A stretch of DNA of 10,048 nt from Lysobacteraceae bacterium (GTDB taxonomy: Bacteria > Pseudomonadota > Gammaproteobacteria > Xanthomonadales > Xanthomonadaceae): NCBI GenBank assembly GCA_004173415.1, contig SEHC01000037.1, positions 1 through 10,048 of the forward strand. Direction: 5' to 3'. Below, piece by piece: positions 1 to 5,504 of the stretch. The stretch's first letter is position 1, and every line of letters begins with the position of its first letter. Made by a program: the position numbers and the translations under genes. Below the pieces are notes generated by a model. The model ran no database searches and had not been told where the DNA came from. It saw only the letters and a program-made list of their open reading frames with translations.

Positions 1-852
1 TTACTCGCGAGCAGTGCCAGCAGGCGGATTGACCGGCGGGCTTTCGGGCAGGCGAGGATCGAACGGGTAGAACGTGCGCTTCGCGCTGTCCGTGGAATAG
101 CCCGCATTGAAGGCCCCGCTGCCGGTGGAATACTGCGGCATCACCGAACGTGGCCACGGACGCGCGGCCGGCGCGGCGAGATGGGCCGTGGAGAACGGAT
201 CGGCGGAAGCCGACGCTGCAGGTTGCTGCACGCTTGCAAGCGGATACGCGGCCGGCGACGCAACCGCCACGGCGAGCGCCCGATCCTGGCGCGCACGAGC
301 CGCTGCCGCATTGCGGGCCGCCTGTTGGCTACGGGTAGCGCTGCGCCGGAGGTCACTGTTCTGACGCCGGGGAACACTGGCAACGACCACCGGATCGGCT
401 CCAATCGCGGCAGTGGCATTGGCCGAGGTCACCGGCACTGGCCGTTCAACCGTGCGGGTCGCCAGCGCTGGCGCGGCTGCATCGGGCGCCGGGTCCGGCA
501 CCTGCTGGCGCACCATGAACAAGGCCACGACGGCCAGCGACGCGGCCAGCGCACCGCCGCCCCATCGTGCGAGGGTCCGCCCCTTGTGGCCGTCGCGGGC
601 ATTGGCGGCAGGCGGGCCAGGCTGGACCACGATGGCCTGGGCGATGCGCTCGGCGAAACCGGCCGGCGCTGGAGCTTCGGCCCGGCCGCGCAACACATCC
701 CCGCACAGCTGCCAGCGCTCCCAACACCCGGTCAAATCGCTGTCGTGGCCCATGCGGCGCAACAGGAAGCGGGCCTGGTCTGGCGGCAGGTCGCCGTCCA
801 TCAGCGCGGAAAGCTGCTGGAAATAATGGTTGTCGATCTTATCGGTAGTCAT
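1..852 (-). CDS. rseA: RseA-type anti-sigma-E factor (membrane protein)
   Basis: Negative regulator of the sigma-E encoded just upstream. In this family the cytoplasmic N-terminus holds the sigma factor at the inner membrane until envelope stress triggers proteolysis. The 283-residue protein starts with an RseA-like domain (about residues 10-75; LSALMDGDL at 15-23 and CWERWQLCGDVLRG at 43-56 resemble E. coli RseA). One hydrophobic helix follows (about 97-114), then a periplasmic part of about 170 residues. That part is Ala/Pro-rich, has a basic Ala/Arg/Gln stretch (161-192) and ends in a Tyr/Gly/Pro-rich tail. It is longer than the 216-residue E. coli protein, and the extra length is periplasmic. 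The ATG overlaps the rpoE stop (ATGA), which implies translational coupling; a GGGAG lies 11 nt upstream. The TAA stop sits at the window edge. The usual next gene, the periplasmic protease mucD/degP, would lie outside, so that is inference. The N-terminal domain and context are firm; the tail is not recognised as any domain. Confidence 0.9.
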   Translation of the reverse strand: MTTDKIDNHYFQQLSALMDGDLPPDQARFLLRRMGHDSDLTGCWERWQLCGDVLRGRAEAPAPAGFAERIAQAIVVQPGPPAANARDGHKGRTLARWGGGALAASLAVVALFMVRQQVPDPAPDAAAPALATRTVERPVPVTSANATAAIGADPVVVASVPRRQNSDLRRSATRSQQAARNAAAARARQDRALAVAVASPAAYPLASVQQPAASASADPFSTAHLAAPAARPWPRSVMPQYSTGSGAFNAGYSTDSAKRTFYPFDPRLPESPPVNPPAGTARE

Positions 853-1493
853 GTGCGGGCACGCTCCCGGGTGGCGCTCTGGGTATCGACCAGCGGTCGA
901 AGTTCAGCATCGATCGCCTCGCGGGCACGGAAGATGCGCGAGCGCACCGTGCCGATGGGGCAATCCATCTTCTGCGCGATCTCCTCGTAACTCATGCCTT
1001 CCACCTCGCGCAGGGTGATGGCGTTGCGCAACTCCTCCGGCAATGCGTCCACCGCCTTCATCACCGTGCGCTCGAGTTCCTGGCGCATCAACTCGCGCTC
1101 CGGGGTGTCGGTGTCACGCAGCCGGCTGCCGGAGTCGTAATGCTCGGCATCGCTGACGTCGACGTCATCGGTCGGCGGTCGGCGGTTATGGGCGACGAGA
1201 TGGTTCTTGGCTGTATTCACTGCTATCCGGTGCAACCATGTGTAGAACTGGGAGTCGCCGCGGAAATTCCCCATCGCGCGATAGGCACGCATGAAGGTGT
1301 CCTGGGCTACGTCCTGGCACTCGCTCCAGTCGTGGATGTAGCGTCCGATCAGGGCGATGATCCGATGCTGGTACTTGCGCACCAGGAGATCGAATGCCGC
1401 GCTGTCGCCACGCTGGACCCGCCTGACCAGTTCGAAATCCAACTCCTGCGGGGCAGAAGCAGTCGTTTCGGTTTGGGTAATCACATCGGCCAT
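849..1493 (-). CDS. rpoE: RNA polymerase sigma factor RpoE (sigma-E, ECF family)
   Basis: Extracytoplasmic-function sigma factor that directs RNA polymerase to envelope and heat-stress promoters. It has 214 residues. Sigma region 2 spans about residues 22-92: DVAQDTFMRAYRA (61-73) is the core-binding helix, and the -10 recognition part with TWLHRIAVNTAKN runs to about 97. Sigma region 4 spans about 140-195, with the helix-turn-helix MSYEEIAQKMDCPIGTVRSR at 167-186. There is no region 3, as expected for an ECF factor. A longer reading begins with GTG at 1505, but that codon overlaps the AGGAG ribosome-binding site. The ATG at 1493, 11 nt after AGGAG, gives the familiar N-terminus MADV and is preferred. 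The stop overlaps the rseA start. The operon is probably rpoE-rseA-(mucD), expressed from the sigma-E-like promoter at 1535-1561. Nothing looks broken, and the assignment is secure. Confidence 0.96.
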   Translation of the reverse strand: MADVITQTETTASAPQELDFELVRRVQRGDSAAFDLLVRKYQHRIIALIGRYIHDWSECQDVAQDTFMRAYRAMGNFRGDSQFYTWLHRIAVNTAKNHLVAHNRRPPTDDVDVSDAEHYDSGSRLRDTDTPERELMRQELERTVMKAVDALPEELRNAITLREVEGMSYEEIAQKMDCPIGTVRSRIFRAREAIDAELRPLVDTQSATRERART

Positions 1494-1504
1494 GCCGGGC
1501 CGCA

Positions 1505-1509
1505 CTCCT
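1505..1509 (-). promoter_or_regulatory. rpoE ribosome-binding site (decides the start)
   Basis: The minus strand reads AGGAG here, 11 nt before the ATG at 1493. The alternative GTG start at 1503-1505 overlaps this element and could not use it, so the shorter RpoE is favoured. Confidence 0.6.
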
Positions 1510-1534
1510 GTCGGCTCGGCTGATGACCGAGCAC

Positions 1535-1561
1535 TGTGACCGCCAATGCGGGGAAAAGTTC
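1535..1561 (-). promoter_or_regulatory. Putative sigma-E-dependent promoter of rpoE-rseA
   Basis: On the minus strand TGAACTT (GAACTT at 1556-1561) is followed, after 15 nt, by GTCACA (1535-1540). This fits the sigma-E pattern recalled for Xanthomonadaceae, GGAACTT-N15-17-GTCNNA, with one mismatch in the first base of the -35. It also fits the general GAACTT-N16-TCNNA form. Transcription would begin about 7 nt downstream, giving a leader of about 35 nt to the rpoE ATG. The match and position are seen directly; autoregulation is inferred. Some relatives (Xylella is the case I recall) were described as not autoregulated, so this needs a transcript test. Confidence 0.6.
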
Positions 1562-1654
1562 AGAGGCGCGCCTGAACCGCTTCGTCATCAAGGATTTAGC
1601 CTGAATCATCCGGACCTGCCGTGCCTGCGCCAATCTCCTTGAAGTAATGGGGAT

Positions 1655-1684
1655 TTGACTCGGGTTAAACAACCTCGGGATGAT
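1655..1684 (+). promoter_or_regulatory. Putative sigma-70 promoter of fadJ with an internal symmetric element
   Basis: TTGACT (1655-1660) and GATGAT (1679-1684) are separated by 18 nt and resemble -35 and -10 hexamers (5/6 and 4/6). Between them lies GGTT-AAAC-AACC (1663-1674), a short inverted repeat. CTCGGG occurs twice in direct orientation (1659-1664 and 1674-1679, period 15), flanking it. A repressor bound here would block RNA polymerase, which would suit a fatty-acid-responsive regulator of the FadR/TetR kind. No specific regulator can be named from the sequence. The promoter lies inside the open frame upstream of the preferred fadJ ATG, supporting the shorter protein. Confidence 0.45.
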
Positions 1685-1720
1685 AGTCGCCTTACCCATA
1701 CGCAAACGGATGGTTCGACC

Positions 1721-3787
1721 ATGGCAGCTAGCTTCGATGGGCTCCGATTCAGTCATTGGCAGACTGAGACACGCGAGGACGGCATCATCGTGCTCAGCCT
1801 TGACCGCCAGGGCGCGCCGGTCAACGCGCTGTCGCAGGACGTGCTGATCGAACTGGGGGACCTGATCGAACGCATCGCCATCGACCCGCCCAAGGGCGTG
1901 GTTATCCGTTCCGCAAAGCCGGCGGGCTTCATCGCCGGTGCGGACCTGAAGGAGTTCCAGGAGTTCGACCGCAGGGGTACGGTCAACGACGCCATCCGCC
2001 GCGGACAATCGGTGTTCCAGAAACTCGCCGAGCTTCCCTGCCCCACCGTGGCGGCGATCCATGGCCACTGCATGGGTGGCGGCACCGAAATCTCCCTGGC
2101 GTGCCGTTACCGCGCCGCCTCCAGCGACCGCTCCACCCGGATCGGCTTGCCCGAGGTGATGCTGGGAATCTTCCCGGGCTGGGGCGGCAGCGCGCGGCTG
2201 CCGCGCCTGGTCGGCGCCCCGGCGGCGATGGACCTGATGCTTACCGGGCGCACCGTTTCGGCCCAGGCCGCGCGTGCCATGGGCCTGGTCGACAAGGTCG
2301 CCGAACCGGCGCTGTTACTGGACGCCGCCATCGCCCTGCTCCAGAAAGGCTCGCAGCGCCCGCTCAAGCAACGCCTGCTCGGCTGGGCCAGCAATACCTG
2401 GGCAGCGCGCCAGCTCTTGGCGCCGCAGATGGCCAAGCAGGTGGGCCGGAAGGCGCGCAAGGAACACTACCCCGCGCCCTACGTGCTGATCGACACCTGG
2501 AAGCGCAGCGGCGGCAGCGGCATCCAGGCTCGCCTGGACGCCGAACGGCGCGGCGTGGTCAAGCTGGCGGCCACCCCGACCGCACGCAACCTGATCCGCA
2601 TCTTCTTCCTGCAGGAAAGGCTCAAGGGCCTGGGTGGCAAGGACCACGGCATACGCCGCGTGCATGTGGTCGGCGCCGGCGTCATGGGCGGCGATATCGC
2701 CGCCTGGTCGGCTTACAAGGGCTTCGAGGTGACCCTGCAGGATCGCGAGCAACGCTTCATCGATCCGGCCCTGACCCGCGCCCTGGAACTGTTCGCCAAG
2801 AAGGTCAAGGACGAAAGCAAGCGTCCGGAAGTGGCGGCGCGACTGAAAGGGGACCTGGCTGGCGCCGGCGTGGCCGATGCCGACCTGGTGATCGAGGCGA
2901 TCATCGAGAATCCGGATGCCAAGCGCGACCTGTACCAGTCGATCGAGCCGCGACTGAAAGCCGACGCGCTGCTGACCACCAACACGTCCTCCATCCCGCT
3001 GACCGAACTTCGCGAGCACATCCAGCGCCCGGCCCAGTTCGCCGGCCTGCACTACTTCAACCCGGTCGCGCAGATGCCGCTGGTCGAGATCATCCGCCAC
3101 GATGCGATGGCCCCGGAAACGGAAAAGCGACTGGCTGCGTTCTGCAAGGCCATCGACAAGCTGGCGGTGCCGGTCGCCGGCACCCCCGGCTTCCTGGTCA
3201 ATCGCGTCCTGTTCCCCTACATGCTCGAAGCGGTGACCGCGTACGCCGAGGGCATCCCGGGCCCGGTGATAGACAAGGCCGCGGTGAAGTTTGGCATGCC
3301 GATGGGACCGATCGAGTTGATCGATACGGTCGGCCTGGATGTCGCGTCGGGCGTGGGCAGGGAGCTGGCGCCGTTCCTGGGCCTGCCCATCCCGGCCGCC
3401 CTGTCGGCGCCGCCCGAGGCGGGCAAGCGCGGCAAGAAGGACGGACAGGGCCTGTACAAATGGGAAAACGGCAAAGCGGTGAAACCGGAGGTGCCCAAGG
3501 ACTACCAGATGCCTTCGGACCTGGAGGACCGCCTGGTGTTGCCGCTGCTCAACGAAGCCGTCGCCTGCCTGCACGATGGGGTGGTCAGCGACTCGGACCT
3601 GCTGGATGCCGGCGTGATCTTCGGCACCGGCTTCGCCCCGTTCCGTGGCGGCCCGATCGAATACATCAAGGCAGCCGGCGCCGACGTCCTGGTCGAGAAG
3701 CTGAAAGTGTTGCAGGGACGTTACGGCGACCGTTTCGCGCCGCGGGCGGGCTGGGATGCGCCGACCCTGCGCGAGCCCACCGTCTGA
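1721..3787 (+). CDS. fadJ: Bifunctional enoyl-CoA hydratase / 3-hydroxyacyl-CoA dehydrogenase (FadJ/FadB-like)
   Basis: Fatty acid beta-oxidation multifunctional alpha subunit: it hydrates trans-2-enoyl-CoA, then oxidises L-3-hydroxyacyl-CoA with NAD+, in the cytoplasm. In the 688-residue protein the crotonase domain occupies about residues 15-200. It has the oxyanion-hole segments FIAGADL (70-76) and HGHCMGGG (114-121) and both catalytic glutamates, E123 (GGGTE) and E145 (GLPEVMLG). The Rossmann dehydrogenase domain (about 312-490) has GAGVMG (318-323), the catalytic H444 in LHYFNPV and E456 in MPLVEII. C-terminal dehydrogenase helices follow (about 491-688; GFLVNR near 490-495). E. coli FadJ has 714 residues and FadB 729, so this is complete but slightly short. 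The frame opens at TTG 1655, but that codon is part of the apparent promoter, so ATG 1721 is chosen despite a weak ribosome-binding site. No thiolase (fadA/fadI) lies beside it; the next gene is a small membrane protein. The FadJ versus FadB label is a judgement, while the enzymatic class is firm. Confidence 0.93.
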   Translation: MAASFDGLRFSHWQTETREDGIIVLSLDRQGAPVNALSQDVLIELGDLIERIAIDPPKGVVIRSAKPAGFIAGADLKEFQEFDRRGTVNDAIRRGQSVFQKLAELPCPTVAAIHGHCMGGGTEISLACRYRAASSDRSTRIGLPEVMLGIFPGWGGSARLPRLVGAPAAMDLMLTGRTVSAQAARAMGLVDKVAEPALLLDAAIALLQKGSQRPLKQRLLGWASNTWAARQLLAPQMAKQVGRKARKEHYPAPYVLIDTWKRSGGSGIQARLDAERRGVVKLAATPTARNLIRIFFLQERLKGLGGKDHGIRRVHVVGAGVMGGDIAAWSAYKGFEVTLQDREQRFIDPALTRALELFAKKVKDESKRPEVAARLKGDLAGAGVADADLVIEAIIENPDAKRDLYQSIEPRLKADALLTTNTSSIPLTELREHIQRPAQFAGLHYFNPVAQMPLVEIIRHDAMAPETEKRLAAFCKAIDKLAVPVAGTPGFLVNRVLFPYMLEAVTAYAEGIPGPVIDKAAVKFGMPMGPIELIDTVGLDVASGVGRELAPFLGLPIPAALSAPPEAGKRGKKDGQGLYKWENGKAVKPEVPKDYQMPSDLEDRLVLPLLNEAVACLHDGVVSDSDLLDAGVIFGTGFAPFRGGPIEYIKAAGADVLVEKLKVLQGRYGDRFAPRAGWDAPTLREPTV

Positions 3788-3807
3788 CCCTTCGCTCCAT
3801 GAGCCGA

Positions 3808-3823
3808 TGGCGCACCTGCGCCA
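3808..3823. other. Short perfect inverted repeat after fadJ
   Basis: TGGCGCA-CC-TGCGCCA lies 20 bp past the fadJ stop and 32 bp before the next start codon. It could be a weak hairpin with a 6-bp stem and 4-nt loop, or a protein site. No T-tract follows, so a terminator role is doubtful; it may instead affect read-through to the small membrane gene. Confidence 0.35.
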
Positions 3824-3855
3824 ACGGCCCCACTTGCCTACCCCGGAACCCAAGC

Positions 3856-4029
3856 ATGTTCAACCTCAGCGCCCCGACCGCGGGCATGTTCTTCCTTTCC
3901 CTGCTGCTCGGCGGCATCGGCGTTGCCAGCAGGCTCGGCTACATCCCGGCGCTGGCCGGGCATGCGTTCTGGATCCTGTGCGCCGGACTGGTGACGCTGT
4001 TGCTGGGAAACCTGTTCAAGGGGCTGTAG
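3856..4029 (+). CDS. Small hydrophobic membrane protein, function unknown
   Basis: A 57-residue protein that I do not recognise as a named family. It is almost entirely two hydrophobic helices: about residues 8-26 (GMFFLSLLLGGIGVASRLG) and about 30-52, with a short turn YIPALAGH between them and a basic end (NLFKGL). This suggests an inner-membrane hairpin. The ATG at 3856 has GGAA 7 nt upstream. The same frame could start at ATG 3799 (76 residues), but that start has no ribosome-binding site and would add a polar, Cys- and Arg-containing leader across the inverted repeat at 3808-3823, so it is not preferred. The gene is 68 bp behind fadJ on the same strand and may be read through from it. 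The strong GC hairpin follows at once. Real coding is supported by the clean two-helix pattern and placement. Function is unknown; a link to fatty-acid metabolism is only positional. Confidence 0.72.
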   Translation: MFNLSAPTAGMFFLSLLLGGIGVASRLGYIPALAGHAFWILCAGLVTLLLGNLFKGL

Positions 4030-4052
4030 CGCTTACGGTCCGGCCACAAGCA

Positions 4053-4078
4053 CGAAGCCCGGCTGTGGCCGGGCTTCG
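4053..4078. terminator. Strong GC hairpin between convergent genes (probable bidirectional terminator)
   Basis: CGAAGCCCGGC and GCCGGGCTTCG form a perfect 11-bp stem around a TGTG loop, 23 bp after the small membrane gene stop and 26 bp after the pilZ stop on the other strand. There is no T-run on either side, so it is not a classic intrinsic terminator. It may block polymerase or protect 3' ends in both directions. Confidence 0.6.
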
Positions 4079-4104
4079 AATCCGGTCGCCTGCACGCCTG
4101 CCCT

Positions 4105-4464
4105 TCACATGGTGCTGGTCGGCTTGTCCGCGTTGAGCGTGCCGGCGAGCAAGGTCTCGATCTTGCTTTTCACCGCTTCGCCTTCGCTGCTGTCGGGAAA
4201 CTGCACGCCGATGCCGGCGGTGCGTGCGCCCTGGGCGCCTACCGGGGTGACCCAGATGACCTTGCCGGCGACCGGCAGGCGCTCGCTGGAATCGGGCAGC
4301 GTCAGCAGCACGAACACCTCGTCGCCGAGGAAGTAGCGCTTGGCGGTGGGGACGAAGATACCGCCGCTCTTCACATACGGGATGTAGGCGCTGTAGAGCG
4401 TCGCCTTGTCCTTGACCGCCAGTGACAGGATGCCCTGCCGCCCGCCGCCTGCCACTGCATTCAT
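4105..4464 (-). CDS. pilZ: Type IV pilus assembly protein PilZ (non-canonical PilZ domain)
   Basis: Cytoplasmic adaptor needed for type IV pilus biogenesis. In Xanthomonas the orthologue links the extension ATPase PilB to the degenerate GGDEF-EAL protein FimX (established for the family). The 119-residue protein is a single PilZ beta-barrel: QGILSLAVKDK (10-20), the segment VKSGGIFVPT (31-40), RYFLGDEVFVLLTLP (43-57), PVAGKVIWVTP (64-74) and GIGVQF (84-89), then a C-terminal helix. The cyclic-di-GMP signatures RxxxR and (D/N)xSxxG are absent: no arginine pair precedes the barrel, and VKSGG replaces the usual (D/N)xSxGG. It is therefore not expected to bind c-di-GMP itself. The start is clear: AAAGGAGG lies 6 nt upstream, and the ATG overlaps the holB stop (ATGA). 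It is the last gene of the run; in Pseudomonas aeruginosa a tatD gene follows, here absent. The assignment is secure. Confidence 0.95.
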   Translation of the reverse strand: MNAVAGGGRQGILSLAVKDKATLYSAYIPYVKSGGIFVPTAKRYFLGDEVFVLLTLPDSSERLPVAGKVIWVTPVGAQGARTAGIGVQFPDSSEGEAVKSKIETLLAGTLNADKPTSTM

Positions 4465-5504
4465 GCCCGTCCTCCTTTGCTGGCCCTGCCACGGTCGGCG
4501 CCGCGCCAGGCCAAAAGTAAATCCACCATCGCCAGGTCACCACGAACCGTCGTGCGCAACAGGTCGCGGGTGCGGTTGGCGGCATCGAACCACGTGGCCA
4601 GCTTGTGCAATCGCGCCGGATCGGTCAAGCCGGTCGTCCCGGCCTGGGCCAGCACGAGGTCGGCGGCATGGCTGAGTCGCAACCCGGCATGCTCGTCGGC
4701 GCACCAGCGCTGCGCCGTCTCTATCACCGCGATCTCGCCACGCTCCAGCCGCTCCAGGTCGCTGGCCACCGACTTGCGCAGGGCCATCCCGCCGTGGGCC
4801 AGCCAGTCATCGGCCAGGCCCGGGTGGCCGCGCGCCGCTGCCAGGGCCTCTTCAGCCTCCTTGGAGGAATGGCCGCGACCGCGCAGCCAGGCCAGGGATT
4901 CCTCGCCTGGCGGCAGCTTGAATTCCAGGCGCTGGCAACGGCTGCGGATGGTCGCGGGCAGGTGCGCCGGCTGCGCGCTGATCAGCCACAGGTAGCGTCC
5001 GGGGACCGGTTCCTCCAGCGTCTTCAGCAGCGCGTTGCTGGCGTTCTCGTTGAGCGCTTCGGCCGGGTCGATGATCGCCACCAGCGCCGCGCCGTACTGC
5101 GGGGTCTTGGACAGGCGTTCGGAGAGCACCCGCACCTGGTCGACCACGATCTGGGTCAGTTGCCGTGCTGGCGAAGGGGTCATGCGCCAGGCATGGCCGA
5201 TGAAGACCACGTCCGGGTGCGCCGGATGGCCCTCGGGATGGGCCAGCGACTTGTCCGGCCGCAATTCCAGGTTTTCGCGCTGCGAGCGCGACAGATACAG
5301 GACGCAACCGCGGCATGAGCCACAGGGTTCCTGTCCGGCCTTATTGGTGCACAGCAGGTACTGGGCCAGGCGTTCGGCCACCGCGCGCTTGCCCAGCCCC
5401 GCCGGTCCGCAGATCAGCAGGCCATGGCCCAGGCGGCCGGCTTCCAGGGCCGCCACCGCGTGTGCGTAGGCGCGCTGCTGCCAGGGGGAGAACACCGCAC
5501 TCAA
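4461..5504 (-). CDS. holB: DNA polymerase III delta' subunit (clamp loader)
   Basis: Delta' subunit of the clamp-loader complex that places the beta clamp on primed DNA during replication. The protein has 347 residues from the TTG chosen here. It has the AAA+ fold with GPAGLGKR at 33-40, a four-cysteine zinc module (C52, C61, C64, C67, matching the E. coli spacing), the sensor region NENASNALLKTLEEP (152-166) and the SRC motif (188-190). The collar domain is about residues 205-345. The P-loop-like motif is better preserved than in E. coli delta', but the last Ser/Thr is Arg. Start choice: TTG at 5504 overlaps the tmk stop (TTGA) and has GGAG 8 nt upstream. An in-frame GTG at 5495 (344 residues) lacks such a site. 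The stop overlaps the pilZ start. A much longer open frame extends upstream through tmk and is not coding. Product assignment is secure; the exact start is moderate. Confidence 0.94.
   Translation of the reverse strand: MSAVFSPWQQRAYAHAVAALEAGRLGHGLLICGPAGLGKRAVAERLAQYLLCTNKAGQEPCGSCRGCVLYLSRSQRENLELRPDKSLAHPEGHPAHPDVVFIGHAWRMTPSPARQLTQIVVDQVRVLSERLSKTPQYGAALVAIIDPAEALNENASNALLKTLEEPVPGRYLWLISAQPAHLPATIRSRCQRLEFKLPPGEESLAWLRGRGHSSKEAEEALAAARGHPGLADDWLAHGGMALRKSVASDLERLERGEIAVIETAQRWCADEHAGLRLSHAADLVLAQAGTTGLTDPARLHKLATWFDAANRTRDLLRTTVRGDLAMVDLLLAWRGADRGRASKGGRA
4471..4478 (-). promoter_or_regulatory. Strong pilZ ribosome-binding site
   Basis: The minus strand reads AAAGGAGG, 6 nt before the pilZ ATG, a near-complete match to the 16S rRNA 3' end. 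It is the strongest ribosome-binding site in the cluster and lies inside the end of holB. PilZ can thus be translated well on its own as well as by coupling. Confidence 0.75.

Noticed and set aside
181..990. Plus-strand open frame opposite rseA and rpoE
   Set aside because: Shadow frame; its translation is Arg/Gly/His-rich without domains, while both minus-strand genes have clear family motifs.
1481..1609. A possible 42-codon leader peptide upstream of and overlapping the rpoE start (minus strand)
   Set aside because: It would span the sigma-E promoter and ends inside rpoE in another frame; no good ribosome-binding site is at its ATG. A chance frame is likelier.
1655..1720. A 22-residue N-terminal extension of FadJ from TTG 1655
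   Set aside because: The codons overlap the apparent promoter, and the residues are polar and unlike the family N-terminus.
2315..3853. A 512-codon open frame antisense to fadJ
   Set aside because: It mirrors the codon periodicity of the high-GC fadJ gene, has no recognisable domain and overlaps the gene almost entirely.
2101..3855. A long plus-strand open frame leading into the small membrane gene
   Set aside because: Low-complexity Gly/Arg/Pro-rich translation in a shifted frame of fadJ; only the last 57 codons look like protein.
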